From Pseudomonas sp. BMS12 (GTDB lineage: Bacteria; Pseudomonadota; Gammaproteobacteria; Pseudomonadales; Pseudomonadaceae): a stretch of 64,000 bases of DNA. Positions 49,384 through 58,573 of the stretch are shown in pieces. The notes under the pieces were generated by a model, which was not told the DNA's origin, did not search any database, and was given only the letters and a program-made list of their open reading frames with translations. The stretch's first letter is position 1. Every line of letters starts with the position of its first letter. The translations under genes and the position numbers were made by a program. The stretch is taken from assembly GCF_001592875.1 (NCBI RefSeq), contig NZ_LSOF01000030.1, positions 39,727-103,726 of the forward strand, written 5' to 3'.

Positions 49384-50313
49384 TCAGCCGCCGCGTTTGA
49401 CCGGCCGCTTGCGCCTGGGCGGCGGCGGGTTGGGGACATGCAGGTAGGACAGCACGCTTTCGGTCAGCTCAGCTGCCAGCTCCACCGCTTCCTTGTTGCG
49501 GGTCATCACCGCCGCCACCAGGCTCTCGATCAGTGCCAGTACGGCGCTGTTGGAGCTGATTAGCACCGGGTGTTCGGCTGGGGCGAACAGGCTGTGATCG
49601 GCAATCGGCGTCAGCGGCGAGGCCGGGGTGTCGGTGATGGCCAGCACCTTGGCGCCGCGCTCCAGTGCGAAGCGCGACAGCTGCAGGGTGTCCAGCGAGT
49701 AGCGCGGCAGGGAGATGGCCAGCAGCACGTCCTGCTCGGTGATGGTGGCCAGGCGGTAGGCGGCGTTCTCGTTGCCGCCCTCCATGCTCACGGCCACCGC
49801 GTCCGCGCAGTAGGGCACCAGGTTGGCGGCGGCGATGCCGGCCATGTAGGCGCTGTTGCCGAAGCCGAGAATGTAGATGCGCCGGGCCGCCATCAGCGCG
49901 TCGACGAAGGCGTCGAAGGCTTCGCGGCTGTTGCTGCTGGCGGTGCTGGCCAGGTTGCTGGTGGTGATCTGCAGATGCTCGTGCAGGCCGAAGCTGCCGT
50001 CGGTGCGCTGGGCCATCTCGTTGCGCAGCTTGTCCACCGGCGACACCAGTTCCTGCAGGGTCATCACCAGGGCGCTTTTCAGTGCGCTGAAGCCGCTCAG
50101 CTCCATGGCCCGCGCCAGGCGGTTGACTGCCGCCGGGGAAGTAGCAGTGGCCTGGGCCAGCTCCTCGATGGTCAGCGTCGCGGCCTTCAGCGGGTGGCGC
50201 AGGATGAAATCGGCCACTTTGCGCAGCGAAGGTTGCAGGTCGGGGGCGATGACGGCGAGTTTGCGCATCACCGGAGAGGCGTAGACCGTGATATTGCTCT
50301 GGGCTGATTGCAT
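49384..50313 (-). CDS. MurR/RpiR-family regulator (HTH plus SIS domain)
   Basis: 309 residues. N-terminal HTH_6 (LRKVADFILRHPLKAATLTIEELA, SPAAVNRLARAM), then a SIS sugar-isomerase-like ligand domain (YILGFGNSAYMAGIAAANL, LLAISLPRYS). The C-terminus is a basic proline-rich tail (NPPPPRRKRPVKRGG). It stands 66 bases downstream of the CphZ-like gene on the same strand, so it probably regulates the cyanophycin genes. Confidence 0.9.
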   Translation of the reverse strand: MQSAQSNITVYASPVMRKLAVIAPDLQPSLRKVADFILRHPLKAATLTIEELAQATATSPAAVNRLARAMELSGFSALKSALVMTLQELVSPVDKLRNEMAQRTDGSFGLHEHLQITTSNLASTASSNSREAFDAFVDALMAARRIYILGFGNSAYMAGIAAANLVPYCADAVAVSMEGGNENAAYRLATITEQDVLLAISLPRYSLDTLQLSRFALERGAKVLAITDTPASPLTPIADHSLFAPAEHPVLISSNSAVLALIESLVAAVMTRNKEAVELAAELTESVLSYLHVPNPPPPRRKRPVKRGG

Positions 50314-50379
50314 GGGCTGAGCTGGCTGGCGACTGGAGGCTGCAGTGTATCCGAAAGACCTGCGCGCAATGCGCTGGTC

Positions 50380-51492
50380 TCAGTCGCTGAGCAGGCGGCC
50401 GCTGCGGATCGGCTCGGCCCCCGCCACCTTGGCCAGCCATAGGCCGGGCTGGGCGAAACGCAGGCGCTCGCGGGCATAGAGCACGCCATCGGTGCTGGCG
50501 TGTACGACCGAGCGCAGCTCGCTGAGCGGGTCGACGACCTCGAACAGCGGATCACCGCGTCGCACCTGGGCACCGAGGGGCTGCAGGTAGCTGACCACCC
50601 CGGCGTGCGGGGCATAGGCGTACTGCGCACCGGCGAAGGGCGTGGCGTCGCAGCGCGGCGCGGGGGCGTCCGACCAGTTACCGGCGATGAAGCCACGCTC
50701 GGCGAGGAAGGCGAGGATCGCCTCGGCATCGTCTGCCGCCTGTTGCGCCTCGGTATCGGCCATGCCGCGCAGCTCCACGGTGGCGGTCAGGCAGGCGACG
50801 GGAATAGCCGCGTCCGGGAAGGCTGCCGCCAGCTGCAGCCAGGGCGCGGCGCAGGCCTCGTCGAAGGACTGGCCGCCGGAGTCTTCGGCCAGCAGTACGG
50901 CTTCTGCGCCCAGATGTGCGGCCAGGCTGCGCAGCTGTGGCCAGGCTTGCGGCAGGGCATAGAGCAGCAGGACGGACTCGAAGTCGCAATGCAGGTCGAG
51001 CACCAGGTCGGCATCGCAGGCCTGGCGCAGCAGCAGGTGCTGCAGGCCTTCCACGGCGCTGCCGGCAGCCGGCAGCTGGTCGAGCACCTCGCGCATGGCG
51101 CTGCGGATCAGCGCGACGTTGGCCTCTGCATCCGCACCGAGTTGACCCTGCAGGCGCATGCTCAGGGCATCGGCCAGCGCGGGGAAGTCACGGTTGAAAT
51201 TCTTGCCGCTGTTGAAGTCGAAGCGGCCCTGGTGAGTGGCTTGAAACATCTGGCCCAGGCCGATGGGGTTGGCCACCGGCACCAGGTCGACACGCCCCAG
51301 CAGGCGGCCCTGGCTTTCCAGTTCTGCCAGGCGCCGGCGCAGCTCCACGGCCACGCGCATGCCGGGCAGCTCATCGGCATGCAAAGCCGCCTGGATATAG
51401 GCCTTGTGGGTGCCCGTGCCGAAGCTCAGCACGGTCAGCTGGCGGGTCGTGCCTGGGCTGCTCCAGGGTAGGGGGTGATCGAATCGTTGCAT
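50380..51492 (-). CDS. Cyanophycin dipeptide hydrolase-like Zn peptidase (CphZ/AotO type, AstE-aspartoacylase family)
   Basis: 370 residues from MQRFDHPLPWSSPG (ATG 51492). ALHADELPGM (Zn ligands H-X2-E), NFNRDFPAL and DLHCDFES (third ligand) are the core of the succinylglutamate desuccinylase/aspartoacylase family. Pseudomonas AotO, formerly unnamed in the arginine/ornithine transport operon, was shown to split beta-Asp-Arg and named CphZ. This gene sits among cyanophycinases and basic amino acid binding proteins, so the same reaction is likely. Confidence 0.82.
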   Translation of the reverse strand: MQRFDHPLPWSSPGTTRQLTVLSFGTGTHKAYIQAALHADELPGMRVAVELRRRLAELESQGRLLGRVDLVPVANPIGLGQMFQATHQGRFDFNSGKNFNRDFPALADALSMRLQGQLGADAEANVALIRSAMREVLDQLPAAGSAVEGLQHLLLRQACDADLVLDLHCDFESVLLLYALPQAWPQLRSLAAHLGAEAVLLAEDSGGQSFDEACAAPWLQLAAAFPDAAIPVACLTATVELRGMADTEAQQAADDAEAILAFLAERGFIAGNWSDAPAPRCDATPFAGAQYAYAPHAGVVSYLQPLGAQVRRGDPLFEVVDPLSELRSVVHASTDGVLYARERLRFAQPGLWLAKVAGAEPIRSGRLLSD

Positions 51493-51528
51493 GTTGCTTC
51501 TCTGGCAGAGGTGCGCCACTGGCGCAAA

Positions 51529-51559
51529 AAAAGGTATCCGAGCGTGCCGGATACCTTTT
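51529..51559 (-). terminator. Terminator between binding-protein and cphZ-like genes
   Basis: AAAAGGTATCCG and CGGATACCTTTT, perfect 12-base arms with a T-run on either strand. Readthrough would supply the hydrolase gene. Confidence 0.85.
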
Positions 51560-51573
51560 GTGGTCTAGGGCTC

Positions 51574-52347
51574 TTACTGGCCGTAGATGTCGTAGGCGAA
51601 GTACTTGCCTTGCACCTGCTGGTAGGTGCCGTTGCTACGCAAGGTGGCGATGGCGTCGTTGAACTTGGTGGCGGTGGCGGCATCGCCCTTGCGCACGGCA
51701 ATGCCGGCGCCGTTGCCGAAGTACTTCGGATCGTTGAAGTCCGGGCCTACCAGGGCGAAGCCCTTGCCGGCGTCGGTCTTGAGGAAACCTTCGCTGATGT
51801 TGACGACGTCGGCCAGGGTGGCGTCGATGCGGCCGGAGGTCAGGTCGAGGAAGGCCTCGTTCTGCGAGCCGTAGCGCACCACTTCGATGCCGGCGGCAGC
51901 GAATTTGTCGCTGGCGTAGCGATCGTAGGTCGAGGCGCGCTGCACACCGAGTTTCTTGCCCTTGAGGTCGACCAGCGGGTCTTTCACTTCGGTACCGGCC
52001 TTCATCACCAGCTTGCCGGGGGTGTGGTAGTACTTCTGGGTGAAGTCGACCGACTTCAAGCGATCGGCGGTGATCGACATCGACGACAACACGGCGTCGA
52101 CCTTGCGCACCTTCAGCGAAGGAATCAGGCCGTCGAATTCCTGCTCGACCCATTCGCATTTCACCTGCATCTCGGCGCACAGCGCATTGCCGATGTCGTA
52201 GTCGAAGCCGCTGATCTTGCCTTCCGGGGTTTTGAAGGCGAAGGGCGGGTAGGCGGCTTCGATGCCGATGCGCAGCGAATCCTGAGCCTGTGCCAGGCTG
52301 CCGAAGGCGGAGAGCGCCAGGGCGCCGAGAAGTACGATCTTGTTCAT
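51574..52347 (-). CDS. ABC substrate-binding protein for basic amino acids / beta-Asp-Arg (AotJ/ArgT-like)
   Basis: 257 residues with a signal peptide (MNKIVLLGALALSAFGSLAQA). SLRIGIEAAYPPFAFKTPEGKISGFDYDIGNALC, read in parts, and VLSSMSITADRLKSVDFTQKYY are typical of the HisJ/ArgT family, which binds Arg, Lys or ornithine. No permease or ATPase lies in the window, so it must use membrane parts encoded elsewhere. Context suggests the dipeptide or arginine from cyanophycin. Confidence 0.88.
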   Translation of the reverse strand: MNKIVLLGALALSAFGSLAQAQDSLRIGIEAAYPPFAFKTPEGKISGFDYDIGNALCAEMQVKCEWVEQEFDGLIPSLKVRKVDAVLSSMSITADRLKSVDFTQKYYHTPGKLVMKAGTEVKDPLVDLKGKKLGVQRASTYDRYASDKFAAAGIEVVRYGSQNEAFLDLTSGRIDATLADVVNISEGFLKTDAGKGFALVGPDFNDPKYFGNGAGIAVRKGDAATATKFNDAIATLRSNGTYQQVQGKYFAYDIYGQ

Positions 52348-52775
52348 CTTGTGACTCCTACAGTGGGCGTATTTGCCCGCCGTCTGGCGGGCCGGTGGGG
52401 TAATGCAGCGGGAACCTTGTGGGTTCCAGCCCCTGGTGGGCGCCGAGGTGACGGCCCAGGCCGGATGGGTTTGGAGGATTGACGCGTTTTGTGTCAGACA
52501 AGCTATGCGTGGCTTAATTTTGTGTCAATAGAATTGCAAATTGAAAATTTTTTATCGTGGCAATGTTTTCGCTGTAAGGCCTTTTATAGAGCGACTTAAC
52601 CCCTATAAAGCTGATCGTTTGGACTGATTTTGCGTGATGGCTAGGGGTTGATGGTGAATTTCGTTTGATATACAAGATTTCACATTGAAGATTTTGTGAA
52701 AAAAAATAATCAAACGTGATGCGCTGCTTACAGAGCAGTGCCTCCTGTCTTCACCCGCACAAGAGCAATAAGAAA
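52348..52775. promoter_or_regulatory. Divergent control region of the cyanophycin cluster
   Basis: AT-rich from about 52500. An inverted repeat TTTCACA-N10-TGTGAAA lies at 52678-52701, and TTTTGTGTCA is repeated near 52487 and 52519; these could be RpiR targets. A weak sigma-54-like TGGCAATGTTTTCGC is at 52558-52572. None is certain. Confidence 0.4.
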
Positions 52776-54527
52776 ATGGCCATCCAGTCCAAACCAGGCG
52801 TAGTCCTCGCCGCACTGATGTTTTCCGGATACAGCCTCTCGGCCCTGGCCGAGGGTCATCTGCTGGCCGTTGGCGGCATGCTGCGCGCCAGCAACAGCGA
52901 GGTGTACGAAAAGTTCGTCGAGCTGGCGGGCGGCCCGGCTCAGGCGCGGATTGCCATCATGCCCACCGCCAGCGGCAGCCAGAGCTCCAGCAAGCGCTTC
53001 ATGGGTGAGCTGCAGGCCATGGGTGTACCGGCCGAGCACATCAGCATCATCGGCATCGACAAGCAGAACTACCTGAGCACCATGAACGATGCCGCGGTGC
53101 TCAAGCCGCTGGCCGAAGCCACGGCGGTGTGGTTCGTCGGCGGCGACCAGGCGCGCATCGCCCGTGCGCTGTACAACGCCGATGGCAGCGAGTCCGCAAC
53201 GCTAAAGACTGTCCGCGGCCTTTACGACAAAGGCGGCGTGGTCGCCGGCACCAGCGCCGGGGCGAGCATCCTCGGCGCCACCATGCCCACCGCCTACGGC
53301 GTGGTGATGGATACCCTGGACTTCGGCGTGGCCGCGCGCGCCGATCAGCGCGGCACGGCGCTGCTCAAGGGTGCCGGGCTGTTCAAGGCCGGCATCATCG
53401 ACCAGCACTTCGACCAGATCGAGGAGACCAGCACTGGCCGCGCGGCACGCATGGCCAGCTATCTGGTCGGCCAGCAGCCGGCCAAGGGCTTCGGTCTGGA
53501 TACCAACACCGCCATCTGGGTGCAGCCGGGCGGTCGCCTGCAGGTGCTCGGCGAGGGCTATCTGACGGTGATGGACGCCAGCCAGGCGCGCAAGAGCTTC
53601 GGCATCTACGGCACCGAGCTGCACAACGTGCGCCTGAGCATGCTCGGCCATGGCGACAGCTATGACCTCGCCAGCGGCAAGGCGCAGCCCGCCTCGGGCA
53701 AGCAGGCCATCGAGGCGGGCAACGAATACCTGGTAGGTAACCAGCTGATCACCGATCTGTCCGGTGTCTCGGCCATCTCCCGTGCGGTGCTGTACGGCCT
53801 GGCCGACAACACCGCTGCGCGTCAGCAGGGGCTGATGACCCGCTACAACCCGGCCAACGGCTACCACTACGGTTATCGCTTCACCTTCGCCAAGGCCGAC
53901 GGCTTCGCCGCCTACAGCGAGTTCCATGATTCGTTGACCAATTACAGCGTCAGCGGTGTGCGGCTGGACATCGAGCCGGTGGACGCGCAGCTGCGTGATC
54001 CGGCGCAGAGCAGCCCGCAGGATGCCGCCAGCAGCCGCTGGCCGGAGGCGGTGCGCGCCGTGGCCTTCCGCGGCCTGATGACCAGTGACGCCAGCAACCG
54101 CTTCGAACCCAAGCGTGCCCTGACCCGCTTCGAGCTGGCCAACACCCTGCAGATGGCCCTGGCTGCGGAACCGGCGCTGGACAAGCTGCCCAAGCTGGCG
54201 GACGTGCCGGAGCAGCATCCGCTGCGCGAGCAGATCGACGTGGTGCTGTCCAACGGCTGGATGAGCAGCGGCGAGCGTGCGGTCAGCCAGGGTGAGTGGC
54301 TGCTGGCCTGCAAGGCCCTGGTGGAGCGCTTCACCCGTACTTCCTTGCAGCAGAGCGCCAAGCTCGGCGAGGTGGCGGGGCTGAATGCCGAACAGGTCGA
54401 GGCCGCCGCGCTGCTGGTCGGTGAAGGCTGGCTGGACAAGGCCAGTGTCGACGGCAAGCGCCCGGTCAGCCGCGAGGAAGTGGCGCACCTGCTGGCGCGC
54501 CTGATCGGTATCCCGAAAACCACCTGA
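52776..54527 (+). CDS. Secreted cyanophycinase-like peptidase with S-layer-homology-type C-terminus
   Basis: 583 residues from MAIQSKPGVVLAALMF. The signal peptide ends near ALA. Residues about 27-300 form the cyanophycinase (S51) domain, with nucleophile Ser160 in AGTSAGASIL and WFVGGDQARIA. From about 440 the sequence repeats an SLH-like pattern (FEPKRALTRFELANTLQMAL, PVSREEVAHLLARL), unusual in Gram-negative rods and perhaps a binding or anchoring module. It is longer than typical CphE (about 420). Confidence 0.85.
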   Translation: MAIQSKPGVVLAALMFSGYSLSALAEGHLLAVGGMLRASNSEVYEKFVELAGGPAQARIAIMPTASGSQSSSKRFMGELQAMGVPAEHISIIGIDKQNYLSTMNDAAVLKPLAEATAVWFVGGDQARIARALYNADGSESATLKTVRGLYDKGGVVAGTSAGASILGATMPTAYGVVMDTLDFGVAARADQRGTALLKGAGLFKAGIIDQHFDQIEETSTGRAARMASYLVGQQPAKGFGLDTNTAIWVQPGGRLQVLGEGYLTVMDASQARKSFGIYGTELHNVRLSMLGHGDSYDLASGKAQPASGKQAIEAGNEYLVGNQLITDLSGVSAISRAVLYGLADNTAARQQGLMTRYNPANGYHYGYRFTFAKADGFAAYSEFHDSLTNYSVSGVRLDIEPVDAQLRDPAQSSPQDAASSRWPEAVRAVAFRGLMTSDASNRFEPKRALTRFELANTLQMALAAEPALDKLPKLADVPEQHPLREQIDVVLSNGWMSSGERAVSQGEWLLACKALVERFTRTSLQQSAKLGEVAGLNAEQVEAAALLVGEGWLDKASVDGKRPVSREEVAHLLARLIGIPKTT

Positions 54528-54603
54528 TTACCCGAGTTCCCGCCCCGAGTTCGCCGCGCTGCGCGTGGCGAAGCGGGGAAGTCATGCCCGCGAAAGGTGA
54601 AAC

Positions 54604-54939
54604 GTGAGTCTGCCCATGCAACTGAACAACCTCGAACTCTTTGCCCTGGACAAGCTGCTGCAGGAGCTGCCTCCCGCGGCGCCCGGGCTGATCGGCGAGG
54701 GCGCCAGGGTCCTCGAGCGGGTGGAGACGCCCGCCGGCTTCTTCGCCGTGATCGATCTGCAGCGTGACCTGCGTGACGTCGGCGGCCTGGCCGAGCGGGA
54801 GTGGAAGTTCAAGCTCAAGCGCCAGAAAAGCGCGGGCTACTTCGTCTGCTGGCCGGAGGGCAATTCGCGCCTGTGCCTGGAGGCGGTGATCAACAAGGGC
54901 TCGCGCCCGGCGGTGTTCGCACCGGAACTGTTTGTCTGA
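54604..54939 (+). CDS. Conserved hypothetical protein of the cyanophycin cluster
   Basis: 111 residues from GTG 54604 (AAGGTG just upstream); ATG 54616 is an alternative. No signal peptide or membrane helix; LRDVGGLAEREWKFKLKRQK and SAGYFVCWPEGNSRLCLE give a small mixed alpha/beta protein. Lies between cyanophycinase and porin genes on the same strand. Not recognised. Confidence 0.6.
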   Translation: MSLPMQLNNLELFALDKLLQELPPAAPGLIGEGARVLERVETPAGFFAVIDLQRDLRDVGGLAEREWKFKLKRQKSAGYFVCWPEGNSRLCLEAVINKGSRPAVFAPELFV

Positions 54940-55003
54940 CGGGGTCGGCAAAACCAGAGGCTCGGCAACGGGCCTCCCAACATTACTAAAAACGGAGTAA
55001 GGC

Positions 55004-56299
55004 ATGAACGTTGTAAAACTGAGTTGTCTCGCATTGGCGGTGGCGGCCGCCAGCAGCCAGCTGGCCATGGCCGGACAGGCGGATGCCAAGGGCTTTATCG
55101 AGGACAGCGAGCTCAATCTGCTGAACCGCAACTACTACATGAACCGGGACTTCAAGAACCGTCCTGGCCGTCAGAGCTACCGCGAAGAGTGGGCCCACGG
55201 CGTGATGGCCGAGTACAGCTCGGGCTTCACCACCGGCCCGGTCGGCATCGGCGCTGATGCCTTCGGCTACCTGGGCATCAAGCTGGACACCGGTGATGGC
55301 CGCAACGGCAACGGCCTGCTGCCGGTGGGCGATAGTGGTGAAGCGGCGGACGAGTACGGCGAAGCCGGCGGTGCGGTGAAGCTGCGCGTGTCCGAGTCCG
55401 TGCTGAAATACGGTGAGATGCGCACCGAAGCGCCGGTGTTCGCCACCTCCCACAGCCGTCTGCTGCCGGAAACCGCAACCGGTTTCCACGTCGCCAGTGG
55501 CGAGATCGACGGTCTGTCCCTGGAGGCCGGTCACTTCACTGCCTACAACAACCGCAACTCGACCAACAGCGACGACGACCTGCTGCTCAACTACGGCAGC
55601 GGCGAAGTCGGCAAGACCCTGGACTTCGCGGGCGGTTGGTACAGCGTCAACGATGATCTGAGCCTCGGCCTGTACGCCTCCCAGTTCGACGAGACCTGGA
55701 ACCAGTACTACGGCAACCTCAACTACAACCTGGCCATCACCGAAGGCCAGAGCCTGAACTTCGACTTCAACCTGTACCGCACCAGCGACACCGGTGATTC
55801 ATTGCAGGGCGACATCGACAACACCACCTGGAGCCTGGCAGCCACCTACGGTGTAGGCGGCCACAGCATCCTGCTGGCCTATCAGGAAGTCGATGGCGAC
55901 ACCCCGTTCGACTATGTCGGCGGCGACTCCATCTTCCTGTCCAACTCCATGCAGTACTCCGACTTCAACGCCCCCAACGAGAAGTCCTGGCGCATTGGCT
56001 ACGCCTACAACTGGGCGGAAATGGGTGTGCCGGGTCTGACCACCAAAATCAACTACGTCAAAGGTACCGACATCGACGGCACCGATGCCGACGTCAACGG
56101 TGGCTACTTCGACTACTACGGTGCCGATGGCGAGCACAGCGAAACCGACATCGACATCAAGTACGTGGTTCAGGAAGGCCCGGCCAAGGATCTGTCGATC
56201 CGCGTGCGCCAGGCGTTCCACTACGCCAACGGTGACCAGGGCGAAGGCGATGTGCACGACTTCCGCGTGATCGTCGATTACCCGCTGAGCATTCTCTAA
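55004..56299 (+). CDS. OprD-family outer-membrane porin
   Basis: 431 residues with a signal peptide (ending QLAMA). KGFIEDSELNLLNRNYYMNRD, SYREEWAHGVMAEYSSGFT and the C-terminal FRVIVDYPLSIL are classic OprD features. GGAG precedes the ATG. OprD-type porins take up basic amino acids and small peptides, which fits entry of beta-Asp-Arg or arginine released by the secreted cyanophycinases. A strong terminator follows. Confidence 0.92.
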   Translation: MNVVKLSCLALAVAAASSQLAMAGQADAKGFIEDSELNLLNRNYYMNRDFKNRPGRQSYREEWAHGVMAEYSSGFTTGPVGIGADAFGYLGIKLDTGDGRNGNGLLPVGDSGEAADEYGEAGGAVKLRVSESVLKYGEMRTEAPVFATSHSRLLPETATGFHVASGEIDGLSLEAGHFTAYNNRNSTNSDDDLLLNYGSGEVGKTLDFAGGWYSVNDDLSLGLYASQFDETWNQYYGNLNYNLAITEGQSLNFDFNLYRTSDTGDSLQGDIDNTTWSLAATYGVGGHSILLAYQEVDGDTPFDYVGGDSIFLSNSMQYSDFNAPNEKSWRIGYAYNWAEMGVPGLTTKINYVKGTDIDGTDADVNGGYFDYYGADGEHSETDIDIKYVVQEGPAKDLSIRVRQAFHYANGDQGEGDVHDFRVIVDYPLSIL

Positions 56300-56378
56300 A
56301 TGGGTGGCGGCCCTCGTTCTCATGCGCGGGGGCCGACCTTACTTTTTCAAGGCTTTTTCGATTGCTCCTTTGGCCTTG

Positions 56379-56403
56379 AGGCGCCGGCCCGGCGCCTTTT
56401 TTT
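56379..56403 (+). terminator. Rho-independent terminator after the porin gene
   Basis: GGCGCCG-GCC-CGGCGCC followed by seven T residues. Confidence 0.92.
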
Positions 56404-56419
56404 CTCGCGGGAGTCGGAT

Positions 56420-57181
56420 ATGCAAGCGAGTGTCCTGCTGTTGGCCATGCTGATGGCCGTTTCCGCCCAGGCGCAGACCCTGCGCATCGCCATGGAAGGG
56501 CAGTTTCCCCCGTTCGAAGAGGTCGACCAGAACGGCCAGCTTCGCGGTTTCAACGTCGATATCGCCGCGGCGCTCTGCGCCCAGATGAAGGCCGACTGCG
56601 AGTTGCAGCGCTTCGCCTGGGATGACCTGCTGCCGGCACTGCAACAACAACGCACCGACCTGATCCTGGCGTCCATGTCGATTACCGAAGAGCGCCTGCA
56701 ACAGGTGGACTTCACCCAGAAGTACGCCCAGACCCCGGCCTTCTTCTTCGCCCGCAAGGGCAGCGTCAACGAGGTCATCATCACTCCGCTGCGCCTGCAG
56801 GGGAAACGCGTTGGCGTGCAGCGCGGCACCACCTACGACCGCTTCCTCACCGCGCGTTACGAACGCTACCTGCCGGTGCAGCGCTACGACAGCGCCGCCG
56901 ACACCTATCAGGCCCTGCTCGATGGCGAGGTTGAGCTGGTGCTGGACGATGCGGTGTCCGGCTATTTCGGTTTCCTGCAGACGGAGCGCGGCAAGGGCTT
57001 CGAGCGAGTCGGCAATGCCGTCGTTGCGCCCAAATTCTTTGGCAAGGGTCAGGGCATCGCCGTGCGCAAGGGCGATGAAGCGCTGCGCAAGCGCCTGAAC
57101 CAGGCCCTGTTGGCCATCCTCGGCAACGGCGTGTACCGCCGTATCGAGCGCCAGTACTTCCGCCGCTTCAGCGTCTACTGA
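56420..57181 (+). CDS. Second ABC substrate-binding protein for basic amino acids / dipeptide
   Basis: 253 residues from MQASVLLLAMLMAVSAQAQ (signal peptide); GGGAG precedes the ATG. LRIAMEGQFPPFEEVDQNGQ, LILASMSITEERLQQVDFTQ and VGVQRGTTYDRF place it in the HisJ/ArgT family, like the protein at 51574 but clearly diverged. It again lacks permease and ATPase partners in the window. It stands between the porin and the second cyanophycinase gene. Confidence 0.88.
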   Translation: MQASVLLLAMLMAVSAQAQTLRIAMEGQFPPFEEVDQNGQLRGFNVDIAAALCAQMKADCELQRFAWDDLLPALQQQRTDLILASMSITEERLQQVDFTQKYAQTPAFFFARKGSVNEVIITPLRLQGKRVGVQRGTTYDRFLTARYERYLPVQRYDSAADTYQALLDGEVELVLDDAVSGYFGFLQTERGKGFERVGNAVVAPKFFGKGQGIAVRKGDEALRKRLNQALLAILGNGVYRRIERQYFRRFSVY

Positions 57182-57252
57182 CCCAGGTTTCGCAGTACCC
57201 GTTGCACAACATCCACAACGACGCTGCCACTGGCAGCCACGGAGAACTGAAG

Positions 57253-58515
57253 ATGAAACTGAGCAAGCTGTGTCGCCATGCGGTTCTGGTCATGGCACTG
57301 ATCCCCGGTCTGGGGCATGCGGCCGGAGCGCTGTTGCTGGTTGGTGGCGGGCTCAAGGACGACAATGCCGCGATCTACCAACGCTTCATCCAGCTGGCCG
57401 GTGGTAGCGGCCAGGCCAAGATCGGTGTGATCACCGCCGCCTCCATTCCCGAGAGCCAGGACCCGGACGCCGGCACCGCGGATGCGGCCAACTCCAAGGC
57501 CAACGGCGAGTACTACGCCAACCTGCTGAAGACCTATGGCGCAGTGAAGGCCGAGTGGATTCCCATCGACCTCGACCACATCGCCAACAACAGCAACTCA
57601 ACCGTGCTCAACCAGATCAACGGCATGACCGGCTTCTTCTTCGGTGGCGGTGACCAGTCGCGCCTGGTGCAGACCCTGCAGACCGCCAGTCGTGGCGACA
57701 GCCCGGCGCTGGCGGCGATTCGCAGCAAGTACAACGCCGGCGCCGTGCTGGCCGGCACCAGCGCGGGCACCGCGATCATGGTCGACGGGCCGATGGTCAC
57801 CGGTGGCGAGAGCTACGAGGCGCTGCGTTACGGGCCCTATACCTCGCCCTACGGCGATGACCTGTCCTACGACCCGCAGGGCGGTTTCGGCTTCTTCAAC
57901 TACGGCCTGCTGGACACCCACTTCAGCGAGCGTGGCCGTCAGGGCCGCATCGTGCGTTTGGCCGACTACACCAACACCTCGTTCGCCTTCGGCGTGGACG
58001 AGAACACCGGCCTGCTGGTGCAGAACAACGCCAGTCTCGGTCAGGTGGAAATGGAAGTGCTGGGGACCGGCGGCGTGTTCGTCTTCGACCTGCGTAACGC
58101 CGAACTGGGCAGCGGCAGCAGCTGGGCGCTGTATGACGTGTTGGCCAGCTACCTGACCAGCGGCGACAAGTACCGCCCGCAGACCGGCCAGTTCGTCATC
58201 GGTTCCGGCAAGACCAGCCTGCGTGGCCGTGAGTACTACAGCAGCGCCATGACCGCCACCGGCGACATCTTCAGCAGCCCCAACAACAGCGGTGCCAACG
58301 GCCGTCGCAAACCGCGCGAGTTCGCCATTGTCAGCACCGACCTGTTCGACAGCCGCTCCACCAGCACCCTCGGCCGCACCTACGAGCGCAACCCGCGCTA
58401 CCGCGTCGACATGGTCAAGAGCACCCAGTTCGACAGCCATGGCTATCAGGGCACCGTCGGCGGCAAGAGCCTGATTTCCTATCTGCGTCTGCTGGTGGAT
58501 TTCCGTCCGAACTGA
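57253..58515 (+). CDS. cphE: Extracellular cyanophycinase (CphE type)
   Basis: 420 residues from MKLSKLCRHAVLVMALIPG, with a signal peptide ending GHA. The size matches the CphE of Pseudomonas anguilliseptica (about 418). LLLVGGGLKDDNAAIYQRF opens the S51 fold; Ser170 in LAGTSAGTAIM is the likely nucleophile, and FFFGGGDQSRLVQ is the second family motif. It cuts the cyanophycin polymer outside the cell into beta-Asp-Arg dipeptides. GGAGAACTGAAG precedes the ATG. Confidence 0.9.
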   Translation: MKLSKLCRHAVLVMALIPGLGHAAGALLLVGGGLKDDNAAIYQRFIQLAGGSGQAKIGVITAASIPESQDPDAGTADAANSKANGEYYANLLKTYGAVKAEWIPIDLDHIANNSNSTVLNQINGMTGFFFGGGDQSRLVQTLQTASRGDSPALAAIRSKYNAGAVLAGTSAGTAIMVDGPMVTGGESYEALRYGPYTSPYGDDLSYDPQGGFGFFNYGLLDTHFSERGRQGRIVRLADYTNTSFAFGVDENTGLLVQNNASLGQVEMEVLGTGGVFVFDLRNAELGSGSSWALYDVLASYLTSGDKYRPQTGQFVIGSGKTSLRGREYYSSAMTATGDIFSSPNNSGANGRRKPREFAIVSTDLFDSRSTSTLGRTYERNPRYRVDMVKSTQFDSHGYQGTVGGKSLISYLRLLVDFRPN

Positions 58516-58573
58516 GGTCTGTTGAGCTGGAGGGCCGGGGGCGGCGATCTTTCCCCCAGCTCCGAGCGGCCTC

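Noticed and set aside
52558..52572. Sigma-54 promoter for the first cyanophycinase gene
   Set aside because: TGGCAA is good, but the -12 part is TCGC and the start would be about 190 bases from the ATG; kept only as a weak note.
53202..54488. Long open frame opposite the first cyanophycinase gene
   Set aside because: Antisense shadow; the plus strand has clear S51 motifs, a signal peptide and context.
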